Below, piece after piece: positions 46,720 through 55,321 of a stretch of DNA of 64,000 bases. Position 1 is the first letter of the stretch. Each line of letters starts with the position of its first letter. This DNA is from Vreelandella venusta (lineage in GTDB: Bacteria; Pseudomonadota; Gammaproteobacteria; Pseudomonadales; Halomonadaceae). A program made the position numbers and the translations under genes. The notes under the pieces were generated by a model. The model did no database searches. It was not told where the DNA came from and saw only the letters and a list, made by a program, of their open reading frames with translations. The stretch spans positions 1 through 64,000 of the forward strand of contig NZ_BJUL01000001.1 of assembly GCF_007989605.1 (NCBI RefSeq), in the 5' to 3' direction.

Positions 46720-47475
46720 TTACCTTGGTGAGGGGAGGTGAAGATCGGAGAGTGCGGAGAACTTGCCGGTAAATGCTTTCGGACGAGGGTAGTCCAAGTC
46801 ACCATGTTTGCTGGTGTGGAGACCTAGGCTAACCAACGACTCCGCAAGCTTTAACGCGGCACTAACGCCTTCTATCACCGGTAAGCCAACTTCGCGGCTA
46901 ATCTCTTCAGTCAGATTCGCCATCCCGCCGCACCCTAAAACGATGGCGCCAATGCCGTCTTCATCGCGGGCGCGACAGCACTCTTCGACAATGCGGGTGA
47001 AGGCGGCATCAGGGTGATGCTCAAGATCGAGAACCGGAATTTCTGCAGCGCGTATGCGGCGACAGTGGTGGCGGAATCCATACTGTTCAAGTAAGTGTTC
47101 TGCAATAATGCCGGTACGCCCTAACGTCGTCACAATCGAGAAGCGGGTGCTGACAAGCGTGGCTAAATGAAAGGCGGCTTCCGCAATGCCGATGACGGGG
47201 GCACGGGTTAATTCGCGGGCTGCGAGTAAACCAGGGTCGCCAAAGCAGGCCACCACGTAAGCATCGATGCCGCCTTCGCGTTCTCCTTTAAGAACTTCTT
47301 CGGCAACACCGACTGCGCTAATGGCCTCGTCAAAATGACTCTCGATGGACACCGGCCCCGCATCGGGCTGGGTGGCGGTAACCGTTGTCGATGCCGCTGC
47401 CTGTCGCTGGGCGGCTTGATGAATGGCAGCCGTCATTGAGGCTGTTGTGTTTGGATTGATTATGCGTATATGCAT
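46720..47475 (-). CDS. Hydantoin/allantoin racemase (Asp/Glu racemase superfamily)
   Basis: 251-aa cofactor-independent racemase. It begins MHIRIINPNTTASMTAAI, the typical HyuE/HpxA start. The two catalytic cysteines lie in VVACFGDPG (about residue 79) and VLGCGGMA (about residue 181). In a urate island the likely job is allantoin racemisation (HpxA function), because UraD makes (S)-allantoin and the allantoinase may use the other enantiomer. I chose ATG 47475. An upstream extension to 47574 would cross the operator at 47510-47521. Confidence 0.85.
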   Translation of the reverse strand: MHIRIINPNTTASMTAAIHQAAQRQAAASTTVTATQPDAGPVSIESHFDEAISAVGVAEEVLKGEREGGIDAYVVACFGDPGLLAARELTRAPVIGIAEAAFHLATLVSTRFSIVTTLGRTGIIAEHLLEQYGFRHHCRRIRAAEIPVLDLEHHPDAAFTRIVEECCRARDEDGIGAIVLGCGGMANLTEEISREVGLPVIEGVSAALKLAESLVSLGLHTSKHGDLDYPRPKAFTGKFSALSDLHLPSPR

Positions 47476-47509
47476 GTTGAATCGCTCGCTGGTAGACAAA
47501 ATTGAGCAT

Positions 47510-47521
47510 CTTGTATACGAA
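47510..47521. promoter_or_regulatory. TGTATACG palindrome upstream of the racemase gene
   Basis: CTTGTATACGAA lies 35 bases before the racemase start and differs from TTGTATACAA at one position. It is the second of three related sites in the urate island. Confidence 0.6.
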
Positions 47522-47693
47522 AATAGGGCGGTTTCGCACGGATCGCAAGCCCTTTTTATACGGTTTAAATACAAGTGTTATTTGACCAAATGTTCAGGTT
47601 TCAACAAGTTAGCGACTTTGCTACTTTAAAATGCTAGCCATCTCAGCTAATTAAGCGGCTGTTAGATTGCGGTTGTTCTATAAAGCCGTTATT

Positions 47694-47703
47694 TTGTATA
47701 CAA
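47694..47703. promoter_or_regulatory. TTGTATACAA palindrome upstream of puuE
   Basis: A perfect 10-bp palindrome 82-91 bases upstream of the puuE start. A degenerate partner, CTGTATTGTAG, follows at 47711-47721. It is the best of the three related sites in the urate island. Confidence 0.7.
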
Positions 47704-47784
47704 TTATTTTCTGTATTGTAGATCTTTAATTCCAATAAAATGCTCTGCAACCAGCTATCTACAAGCGTATAAAGGAGCCGTTGA

Positions 47785-48732
47785 ATGTCCTATTCACCTG
47801 ATCGACCATCGAATGCTTACCCTCGCGACCTAGTGGGATATGGTCGTACCCCTCCTCATGCTAATTGGCCAGGCAATGCGAAAATTGCCGTTCAGTTTGT
47901 GTTGAATTATGAAGAAGGTGGGGAGAACTGTGTTCTTCACGGCGACGCCGGATCAGAGCAGTTTCTGTCTGAAATCATTGGCGCGGCCAGCTATCCAGAT
48001 CGCCACCTAAGTATGGAATCGATCTATGAGTATGGTTCCAGAACCGGCGTCTGGCGGATTTTACGTGAGTTTGAAAAGCGTGATTTGCCACTGACGGTAT
48101 TTGGTGTCGCTATGGCTCTAGAACGCAATCCTGAGGTCGCTCAAGCGTTTAAAGAGCTGGGACATGAAATTGCCTGCCACGGCTATCGCTGGATCCATTA
48201 CCAAGAAGTCTCCGAGCATGTTGAGCGAGAGCACTTGCAGAAAGCCATGGACATTTTTCAGCGTCTTTACGGTGAGAAGCCACAAGGCTGGTACACAGGG
48301 CGCGATAGCCCGAATACGCGACGGTTGATTTTGGATGAGGGCGGCTTCCTTTACGATAGCGACTACTACGGCGACGACTTGCCTTTCTGGACGCAGGTGA
48401 CCGATAGCCAGGGCAGTGAGCATAACCACCTTATTGTGCCCTATACTTTAGACACTAATGATATGCGCTTTGCAGCCCCGCAAGGTTTCAACACGGCGGA
48501 TCACTTCTTTACCTACCTGCGCGATGCCTTTGATGTGCTTTACGCAGAAGGGGAAGAGGCGCCCAAAATGCTCTCTATTGGTATGCACTGCCGCTTACTA
48601 GGGCGCCCTGGACGTTTCCGCGCTTTACAGCGCTTTTTAGATCATATCGCAGCCCATGACCGCGTTTGGGTAGCTCGCCGTGTGGATATTGCTCGCCACT
48701 GGGCAGAACACCATCCCGCTCCAACCCGCTAA
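47785..48732 (+). CDS. puuE: Allantoinase PuuE
   Basis: 315-aa metal-independent or metal-light allantoinase of the polysaccharide deacetylase (NodB) fold, hydrolysing allantoin to allantoate. Typical stretches are YPRDLVGYGRTPPHANWPGNAKIAVQFVLNYEEGGE-like at the N-terminus, SRTGVWRILREF, GHEIACHGYRWIHY and GWYTGRDSPNTRRL. This is unrelated to the amidohydrolase-type AllB. AAAGGAG precedes the ATG. It heads the rightward unit puuE - ureidoglycine aminohydrolase - allA. Confidence 0.94.
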   Translation: MSYSPDRPSNAYPRDLVGYGRTPPHANWPGNAKIAVQFVLNYEEGGENCVLHGDAGSEQFLSEIIGAASYPDRHLSMESIYEYGSRTGVWRILREFEKRDLPLTVFGVAMALERNPEVAQAFKELGHEIACHGYRWIHYQEVSEHVEREHLQKAMDIFQRLYGEKPQGWYTGRDSPNTRRLILDEGGFLYDSDYYGDDLPFWTQVTDSQGSEHNHLIVPYTLDTNDMRFAAPQGFNTADHFFTYLRDAFDVLYAEGEEAPKMLSIGMHCRLLGRPGRFRALQRFLDHIAAHDRVWVARRVDIARHWAEHHPAPTR

Positions 48733-48743
48733 AAGGCAAAATA

Positions 48744-49568
48744 ATGAATAAATCTCCATACTACGCCCCTACGGGGGGGCATCCGCCACAAACACAGCTA
48801 ACCGCTGATCGTGCCGTGTTCACAGAAGCGTTTGCGTTGATTCCCAAAGGCGTGATGCGCGATATTGTCACCAGCAACTTACCTTTCTGGGAAGGCACTC
48901 GTTTATGGGTGCTGGCACGTCCGCTTTCAGGTTTTGCTGAAACGTTCTCGCAATACATTATGGAAGTGCAGCCTGAGGGCGGCAGTGAAAAGCCGGAGCT
49001 AGACCCCCAGGCCGAAGGCGTACTGTTCATTGTGGAAGGTGAGTTAACGCTTACTCTGGCGGGGGAACGCCATACCATGCGCCCCGGTGGCTATGCGTTT
49101 CTTCCCCCAGGTAGCCACTGGCAAGTGCGCAATGAGTCCTCTGCTCCCGTACGTTTTCATTGGGTGCGTAAAGCGTATCAGTTTGTGGAGGGGTTAGACG
49201 TACCCCAAGCTTTCGTCACTAATGAGCAAGACATTGCTCCCATCGAAATGCCGGGAACCGAAGGGCGTTGGGCAACCACGCGTTTTGTCGATCCTGCTGA
49301 TGTGCGCCATGACATGCACGTCAATATCGTGACTTTTCAGCCAGGTGGCGTGATTCCTTTTGATGAAACTCACGTGATGGAGCATGGGCTTTATGTGTTG
49401 GAAGGGAAGGCGGTGTATCACCTAAACCAGCAATGGATTGAGGTAGAGGCAGGTGACTTTATGTGGCTACGCGCCTTTTGCCCTCAAGCGTGTTACGCCG
49501 GTGGCCCGGGGCCATTCCGTTACTTACTGTACAAAGATGTTAACCGCCATGCCGCTCTCAAGCTCTAG
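48744..49568 (+). CDS. allE: (S)-ureidoglycine aminohydrolase
   Basis: 274-aa bicupin that releases ammonia from ureidoglycine, giving (S)-ureidoglycolate. The C-terminal cupin keeps the manganese-binding pattern ETHVMEHGLYVLEGKAVYHL with E, H and H, and the later Q in CPQACYAGG, followed by FRYLLYKDVNR as in E. coli YlbA. I chose the ATG at 48744, 11 bases after the puuE stop. An upstream in-frame codon at 48666 would overlap puuE. AAAGG is a weak ribosome site. Confidence 0.9.
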   Translation: MNKSPYYAPTGGHPPQTQLTADRAVFTEAFALIPKGVMRDIVTSNLPFWEGTRLWVLARPLSGFAETFSQYIMEVQPEGGSEKPELDPQAEGVLFIVEGELTLTLAGERHTMRPGGYAFLPPGSHWQVRNESSAPVRFHWVRKAYQFVEGLDVPQAFVTNEQDIAPIEMPGTEGRWATTRFVDPADVRHDMHVNIVTFQPGGVIPFDETHVMEHGLYVLEGKAVYHLNQQWIEVEAGDFMWLRAFCPQACYAGGPGPFRYLLYKDVNRHAALKL

Positions 49569-49680
49569 CATTGAGTTTAGGCGTTTAAGTTTTGGTGTGT
49601 AAGTTCTGATAGTTGAATTCCGACGTTGGCTGCTTCGCTGTGTTGTTATCCGGTGGAGCCGCCTATTTTAGGATTTTGTA

Positions 49681-50172
49681 ATGATTAAATTGATAGCCGA
49701 ACCGCTAACCGCCGAGGCGTTTGCGCCTTTTGGCGATGTGATCGATGCCCGCACGTCAGCATCGTTTCCCATTAATGCTGGTCGTACCCAGCGTCATCAT
49801 GACCTAGCGAGCGTTGAGACATTAGGCGACAACGCCCATACGCTGATTAATATTTTTGTCAGTCAGCCGATTACGCTACCGTTGGAATTAACCTTTTTGG
49901 AGCGCCACCCTCAGGGTAGCCAAGCCTTTATGCCGCTGCATCAAGAACGCTTTATTGTGGTGGTAGCCCCTCCTGGCGACACCATTAATACTGCAGATGT
50001 GCGCGCGTTTGTGACCGATGGCCGTCAGGGTGTCAATTATCGGGCAGGCACCTGGCATGCTATTCAGTCGGTGCTTGAGCGTGAGGGCGAGTTTTTAGTG
50101 GTAGATCGGGGGGGAGATGGCAATAACTGCGATGAGTATTCGCTTGATATTACCGTTACTCTAGGCGAATAG
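49681..50172 (+). CDS. allA: Ureidoglycolate lyase
   Basis: 163-aa cupin-fold enzyme that splits ureidoglycolate into glyoxylate and urea. The family motifs are AFAPFGDVIDA at the N-terminus, FLERHPQGSQAFMPL, VVVAPPGD and GVNYRAGTWHA. It lies 112 bases after the aminohydrolase gene. AGGA seven bases before the ATG is the likely ribosome site. Glyoxylate made here joins the product of the nearby glycolate oxidase. Confidence 0.94.
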   Translation: MIKLIAEPLTAEAFAPFGDVIDARTSASFPINAGRTQRHHDLASVETLGDNAHTLINIFVSQPITLPLELTFLERHPQGSQAFMPLHQERFIVVVAPPGDTINTADVRAFVTDGRQGVNYRAGTWHAIQSVLEREGEFLVVDRGGDGNNCDEYSLDITVTLGE

Positions 50173-50264
50173 CTTGCGCTAACAGCATACGCTTGTCATC
50201 TTGCTCAGGTTAGCTTTTGACTGAACGAGAAAAATAGAGCGCAGATTGCGCGTAGGAGGCCAGC

Positions 50265-51113
50265 ATGTCACAAGCCCACCGTTTGCCAAAACTACTTAAA
50301 ATGCTGCGTCACTACGATGATCCAATCAGCGGTGCGGATCTGGCTGAAGCGCTAGGTATACCGCTAAGCGCTCTCTACAAAGATATTGCTGTGCTTAGAG
50401 CCGTAGGTGTCGAGATTGTTAGTGAGCCAGGCCAAGGCTATGTGCTCCCGCCTAGCGTTCAATTACCTCCCACAGCGCTTTGTGAGCCAGCCGCCGAACG
50501 GTCTGATGAGCTGGTTTTCTATACTCACCCCCTCTCGCGGGGAGGCATTGTGCACTGGATGCTTGAAGAGCTTGGCGTACCTTATCGCTTGGTGGTCCTG
50601 GAGTACGGCGCCACAATGCATGCGCCAGACTATTTAGCCATCAACCCGATGGGTAAGGTGCCGGCTATTCGCCACGGTGAGCGAGTGGTCACGGAGGCTG
50701 CCGCTATCTGCGCTTATCTTGCCGATGCTTTTCCCGAGGCAGGTTTGGCACCGCCGCTTTCAGCCAGAGCCGACTATTATCGCTGGTTATTCTTCGCTGC
50801 TGGGCCGCTAGAAGCGGCTGCCTCGCTTAACAGCTTGGGCTTCCAACCTAACCCAGAGCAGCGGATGCGGCTAGGTTCCGGCGACTTTGCGACGGTGATT
50901 GAGGCTCTGGCTGCGGCCGTTAATGGGCGCCGCTATATCGCTGGTGATGTTTTCAGTGCTGCCGATATTTATGTCGGCTCCCACATTGGATGGGGAATGC
51001 AGTTTGGAACCCTACCACGTCGTCCTGAATTCGAACATTACTGGGCAGGGCTGCAAAGCCGCCCTGCACGGCAGCATTGCGAGATGTTTATCCAGCAGGC
51101 GTTGGCACAGTAG
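50265..51113 (+). CDS. HTH domain fused to glutathione S-transferase
   Basis: 282-aa protein of two unrelated parts. Residues about 5-65 form a helix-turn-helix of the YafY/DeoR-like HTH_11 kind (LLKMLRHYDDPISGADLAEALGIPLSALYKDIAVLRAVGVEI). From about residue 86 to the end there is a complete GST: LVFYTHPLSRGGIVHWMLEELGVPY, NPMGKVPAIRHGERVVTEAAAICAYLAD, then the helical domain. One reading frame with AGGAGG upstream supports a real fusion. A GST-fold ligand sensor controlling transcription, or an enzyme-regulator, are both possible. It follows allA by 92 bases and may belong to the purine operon. Confidence 0.85.
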   Translation: MSQAHRLPKLLKMLRHYDDPISGADLAEALGIPLSALYKDIAVLRAVGVEIVSEPGQGYVLPPSVQLPPTALCEPAAERSDELVFYTHPLSRGGIVHWMLEELGVPYRLVVLEYGATMHAPDYLAINPMGKVPAIRHGERVVTEAAAICAYLADAFPEAGLAPPLSARADYYRWLFFAAGPLEAAASLNSLGFQPNPEQRMRLGSGDFATVIEALAAAVNGRRYIAGDVFSAADIYVGSHIGWGMQFGTLPRRPEFEHYWAGLQSRPARQHCEMFIQQALAQ

Positions 51114-51184
51114 TGGTAGTTGCCCCCACGCTGATGAGCATTTATTAAGTTTTTATTCTCATTCTATTAATAATTAGGAAAATT

Positions 51185-52669
51185 ATGAACGCACTGCACT
51201 TCTCTTCGATCCGTCGTACTAAAATTGTTGCCACTTTGGGCCCCGCCAGCGACCGAGAAGGTGTCTTAGAAGCCATGCTAGCGGCGGGTGTTGATGTGGT
51301 GCGTTTAAACTTCTCGCATGGCACCGCAGAGGATCATCGTCGACGCTTAATGCGTGTGCGCGAAATTGCTACTCAGCTGGGCCGTAGTGTCGCAGCACTG
51401 GGGGATCTGCAAGGCCCTAAAATTCGTATCGCGCGCTTCAAAGAGGGCGCGGTGGTTCTTCAAGAGGGCCAGCCGTTTATTCTCGATATGGCACTTGATG
51501 GCGATGCGGGTGATGTACACCAAGTGGGCTGTGACTACAAAACCTTGGCGCAAGATGTGACTGCCGGTGATCGCCTGCTGCTAGATGACGGTCGGGTGGT
51601 GCTAGATGTTACACGGGTAGAGGGGCAACAGGTACACACCGAGGTGGTGGTGGGCGGTAAGCTCTCCAACCATAAGGGTATTAACAAGCAAGGTGGTGGG
51701 CTTTCTGCTCCCGCGTTGACCGAGAAAGATAAAATTGACCTAAAAACCGCTGTTGAGATTGGTGTCGACTACCTCGCTATCTCGTTCCCCCGTCATGCGG
51801 AAGATATGTTAGAGGCGCGCCGTTTACTCGGTGAAGCAGGTAAAGATATTGGCTTAGTTGCCAAGGTAGAACGTGCTGAAGCCGTAGCGGATGAGGCAAC
51901 CCTTGATGGCATTATTGAAGCATCAGAAGCGGTCATGGTGGCGCGTGGCGATTTAGGGGTCGAGATTGGCGATGCCAAGTTGGTCGGCGTGCAGAAGCGC
52001 ATGATCAAGCGCGCGCGTTCGCTTAACCGCGCTGTGATTACCGCCACGCAGATGATGGAAAGCATGATTTCTGCGCCGCTGCCTACCCGCGCAGAGGTAT
52101 TTGACGTTGCCAACGCAGTGCTGGATGGCAGTGATGCGGTAATGCTTTCCGCCGAAACGGCTGCAGGCGATTACCCACTGGAAACCGTTGAGGCGATGGC
52201 ACGAGTATGCTTAGGCGCCGAACGTGAGAAAACTGCCCAAGAGTCAGGGCACCGTATTCATGAAGGTTTCTCACGGCCAGACGAAACCATTGCACTTTCG
52301 GCAATGTATGCTGCTAACCATATGAAAGGCGTGACTGCGATTGCCTGTATGACCTCTTCGGGTTATACGCCGCTAATTGCCTCGCGTATTCGTTCAGGCT
52401 TACCTATCGTAGGACTTGCCCACACCCCCATTGCTCAACGCCGTATGGCGCTTTATCGTGGTGTTGTATCACTGCCGTTTGATACCTCAGCAATGAGCGC
52501 CACAGAGTTGAATGACGAAGCACTGACGCTGTTGGTTAAGCAGGGTGTTGTTAAGCTTGGTGATCATGTGATACTGACGCGAGGTGATCATATGAATGCT
52601 CATGGCGGCACTAATACCATGAAGATCATGGCAATTACCGAACAGCATATTGAGCAAGCGCAGCGCTGA
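51185..52669 (+). CDS. pyk: Pyruvate kinase
   Basis: 494-aa glycolytic enzyme making pyruvate and ATP from PEP and [16 protein letters not shown] at the start, GDLQGPKIR, the catalytic [12 protein letters not shown], and [11 protein letters not shown] are canonical. Length and sequence fit the PykA (AMP-activated type II) branch. AGGA precedes the ATG. Its stop is only three bases before modA, so the molybdate genes may be read from the pyk promoter. Confidence 0.96.
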   Translation: MNALHFSSIRRTKIVATLGPASDREGVLEAMLAAGVDVVRLNFSHGTAEDHRRRLMRVREIATQLGRSVAALGDLQGPKIRIARFKEGAVVLQEGQPFILDMALDGDAGDVHQVGCDYKTLAQDVTAGDRLLLDDGRVVLDVTRVEGQQVHTEVVVGGKLSNHKGINKQGGGLSAPALTEKDKIDLKTAVEIGVDYLAISFPRHAEDMLEARRLLGEAGKDIGLVAKVERAEAVADEATLDGIIEASEAVMVARGDLGVEIGDAKLVGVQKRMIKRARSLNRAVITATQMMESMISAPLPTRAEVFDVANAVLDGSDAVMLSAETAAGDYPLETVEAMARVCLGAEREKTAQESGHRIHEGFSRPDETIALSAMYAANHMKGVTAIACMTSSGYTPLIASRIRSGLPIVGLAHTPIAQRRMALYRGVVSLPFDTSAMSATELNDEALTLLVKQGVVKLGDHVILTRGDHMNAHGGTNTMKIMAITEQHIEQAQR

Positions 52670-52672
52670 TTG

Positions 52673-53440
52673 ATGCGAATCCTGCTATTAACGTGTTTAC
52701 TGTTTGTTACTGCGCCTGTGTTTGCAGGCGCACCTATTATTGCAGCAGCTTCTAATCTGCAGTTTGCACTGGAAGAGGCTGCGCAACGCTTTACCCAGCA
52801 AACGGGCCATGCGCTGCGCCTCAATTTTGGTTCCTCCGGAAATTTTCGCCGCCAAATTGCTCAAGGGGCTCCCTTTGAGCTATTTCTCTCGGCGAACGAA
52901 TCTTTTGTACAAGCGCTTTTTCAACAAGGCCACGTCGATAACGAGGGCGTTATTTACGCTCGTGGTCGGCTAGCGTGGGCGCAGCCTAAAGGAAAGTACC
53001 CACCACCTGAGGCACACACGCCGCTTGCTGGTGTTTATGAAGCTATTGCTGCACTTGAGGAGGGGCGGCGTCAGCGTATCGCGATTGCCAGCCCTGAACA
53101 CGCGCCTTACGGAGTTGCTGCTCAAGAGGTATTGCTACAGGCTGGGCTGTGGGAAGCTAGCGAGCCATTGCGCATTCAAGGCGAAAATGTATCGCAAACG
53201 CTGCAGTTTGCTCTGTCGGATGATGCCCGGGGTGGGTTAGTAGCGTACTCATTAGTGCTGGCTCCAACCCTCAGCGAGCGAAGTGAGTTTGTATTGATTC
53301 CCGAAGCGTGGCACACACCGTTGCGTCAACGTATGGTACTTACACCTCAGGCAGGAGAGGTGGCTCAGGCTTTCTATGCGTGGCTTCAGCAAACAGACGC
53401 GCAGGCTATTTTCCAACAGTACGGTTTTAATACAGATTAA
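52673..53440 (+). CDS. modA: Molybdate ABC transporter periplasmic binding protein
   Basis: 255-aa periplasmic protein. A signal peptide (MRILLLTCLLFVTAPVFA, cut near residue 18) is followed by IIAAASNLQFALEE, LNFGSSGNFRRQI, GAPFELFLSAN and IASPEHAPYGVAA, all oxyanion-contacting regions of ModA. Tungstate cannot be excluded. ATG 52673 begins three bases after the pyk stop. The stop overlaps the modB start (TAATG). Confidence 0.93.
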   Translation: MRILLLTCLLFVTAPVFAGAPIIAAASNLQFALEEAAQRFTQQTGHALRLNFGSSGNFRRQIAQGAPFELFLSANESFVQALFQQGHVDNEGVIYARGRLAWAQPKGKYPPPEAHTPLAGVYEAIAALEEGRRQRIAIASPEHAPYGVAAQEVLLQAGLWEASEPLRIQGENVSQTLQFALSDDARGGLVAYSLVLAPTLSERSEFVLIPEAWHTPLRQRMVLTPQAGEVAQAFYAWLQQTDAQAIFQQYGFNTD

Positions 53441-54108
53441 TGGACTGGACAGCGCTCTCGGTATCGCTGCGCTTAGCAGGCTTGACCTGTCTTTTTTTGC
53501 TGCCCGTTGGGGTGTGGCTAGGCCGTGCATTGGCTACCGCACATTTTCGCGGCAAAGTGCTATGCGAAGCGCTAGTGGCGTTACCGTTAGTGTTGCCACC
53601 CACCGTGCTTGGTTTTTACTTGCTACAGCAATTTGGCCGTGACGCTCCTCTGGGAAGTGTTTGGGCTTCGTTAACAGGAGGCGGGCTCAACTTCACTTTT
53701 AGCGGTATCTTGCTCGCCTCACTAATCGCTAATTTACCTTTTGCGATTCAGCCTATTCAACGCGCGTTTGAGAATGTGCCAACTAATCTGCGTGAAGCTG
53801 CCTGGTGCAGCGGGCTGAGCCCTTGGCAAACATTTTTGCGCATTGAACTACCGCTGGTATGGCCGGGCATTCTTTCTGCTATCGCATTAACATTTGCCCA
53901 TACGTTGGGAGAGTTTGGGGTGATTTTAGTGGTTGGTGGTGCGATTGATGGGGAAACCCGCACGCTAGCGATTGCTATTTATGATCGGGTACAGGCGTTC
54001 GATGAGCAGGGGGCCGCACGTATGTCAGCGCTGCTGCTATTGGTGTCGTTAACAACCCTAGGTCTGGTGTACGGGCTTGCAGGCAAGCGCAGGTGGGGAC
54101 GTGGCTAA
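53440..54108 (+). CDS. modB: Molybdate ABC transporter permease
   Basis: 222-aa permease with five to six helices. The EAA-like loop (NLREAAWCSGLSPWQTFLRIELPL) and the ModB motif TLGEFGVILVVGGAIDGETRTL are present. It overlaps modA by one base and modC by about eight. Confidence 0.94.
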   Translation: MDWTALSVSLRLAGLTCLFLLPVGVWLGRALATAHFRGKVLCEALVALPLVLPPTVLGFYLLQQFGRDAPLGSVWASLTGGGLNFTFSGILLASLIANLPFAIQPIQRAFENVPTNLREAAWCSGLSPWQTFLRIELPLVWPGILSAIALTFAHTLGEFGVILVVGGAIDGETRTLAIAIYDRVQAFDEQGAARMSALLLLVSLTTLGLVYGLAGKRRWGRG

Positions 54109-55321
54109 AGTGAACACGGGCAGTGGGCTGGAGGTAATGGCTAAACAGTGCGGCCCGATACCGCTGGATGCGACATTTAGCTGTCCTGCGGGTGAACTTC
54201 TAGCACTGGTAGGCCCGTCCGGCAGTGGCAAAACTACCTTACTGCGTACTATCGCTGGCCTATATCAACCAGAGCAAGGCCAGGTGGCATGTTTGGGCAG
54301 CACTTGGTTAGCAACGGAGCGGCGTTACTCGCTTACCCCTCAGCAGCGAAAAATCGGCATCGTATTTCAAGATTATGCACTGTTTCCCCATCTTAGTGCG
54401 CTAGCGAATGTTCAGCTTGCCCTGGGACACCTTCCTCACTCTGAACGGCCGCACCGTGCCCAGCAGTGGCTTGCCAATGTGCGTTTGGAGGGGCTGGAAA
54501 AGCGCTTTCCTAACGAGCTTTCTGGCGGCCAGCGCCAGCGGGTGGCGCTGGCACGCGCCTTAGCTCGTGAGCCGCAGGTACTGTTGTTAGATGAACCCTT
54601 CTCAGCCGTTGACCAGGTGACCCGACGCCGATTGCAGCGAGAACTGGCGCTGTTGCGCCAGCAAATATCGATTCCCATTATCTTGGTTACCCACGATTTA
54701 GAAGAAGCCACTGCGCTAGCAGATCAAATTTGCGTGCTGCATAACGGCGTAAGTCTGCAGCAGGGGAGCCCGGAAACACTATTTCGGCGGCCTGCTTCGC
54801 CGCTGGTGGCAAGGCTTTTAGATCGCCACAATATTTTTGAGGGTGAAGTGACTAGCGTTAATGGCCAGAAACAGCTGCAGTGGGGGGATCGATACTTAGA
54901 GGTTGCTGCAGGCCTCTCTGATCTGCCGCTGGGTGAGAGAGTGACGTGGTACTTGCCGCCTTCCGACATTGTGCTGCATCGCCGTGGTCGACCTTCACAG
55001 GGCGAGCGTGAAAACCCGGTGGCCGCTATTGTGCATGAAATGATCGTTCTTGGCGGTATCACCTCAATCTCGCTGCGTGTTTTACATGGCGATATGCTAC
55101 GTTTCGATATTGCCACCCATGCTGCTAGGCGCAACCAGCTAGCACTGGGGGAGCCGGTATATGTGTCGCTGCTTGCTGAAGGCATTCATATTATGTCAGG
55201 AAAACATGTGGCTACGTCGTCACGCCATATATCCTCAAATAACCTAGCTTCAAATAACCTAGCTTCAAATAACCAGTCCGCTAATAACATGCCCTCTCAT
55301 CATAAAAGGAACCTGCCATGA
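54101..55321 (+). CDS. modC: Molybdate ABC transporter ATP-binding protein
   Basis: 406-aa ATPase. Walker A is GPSGSGKTT, the Q-loop lies in VFQDYALFP, the signature is LSGGQRQRVALARAL, Walker B is VLLLDEPF and the H-loop is VTHDLEEA. The C-terminal MOP/TOBE region lies at about residues 300-365 (AAIVHEMIVLGGITSISLRV). I chose GTG 54101, because the first beta strand (GLEVMAKQ) is needed, rather than ATG 54137. An unusual Ser/Asn-rich tail follows the MOP domain, encoded by a 15-bp tandem repeat. Confidence 0.9.
   Translation: MAKVNTGSGLEVMAKQCGPIPLDATFSCPAGELLALVGPSGSGKTTLLRTIAGLYQPEQGQVACLGSTWLATERRYSLTPQQRKIGIVFQDYALFPHLSALANVQLALGHLPHSERPHRAQQWLANVRLEGLEKRFPNELSGGQRQRVALARALAREPQVLLLDEPFSAVDQVTRRRLQRELALLRQQISIPIILVTHDLEEATALADQICVLHNGVSLQQGSPETLFRRPASPLVARLLDRHNIFEGEVTSVNGQKQLQWGDRYLEVAAGLSDLPLGERVTWYLPPSDIVLHRRGRPSQGERENPVAAIVHEMIVLGGITSISLRVLHGDMLRFDIATHAARRNQLALGEPVYVSLLAEGIHIMSGKHVATSSRHISSNNLASNNLASNNQSANNMPSHHKRNLP
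55235..55278 (+). repeat. 15-bp in-frame tandem repeat at the 3' end of modC
   Basis: TCAAATAACCTAGCT occurs at 55235-55249 and 55250-55264, with a third partial unit from 55265. Each unit encodes Ser-Asn-Asn-Leu-Ala, so copy number changes would keep the frame. Confidence 0.85.
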
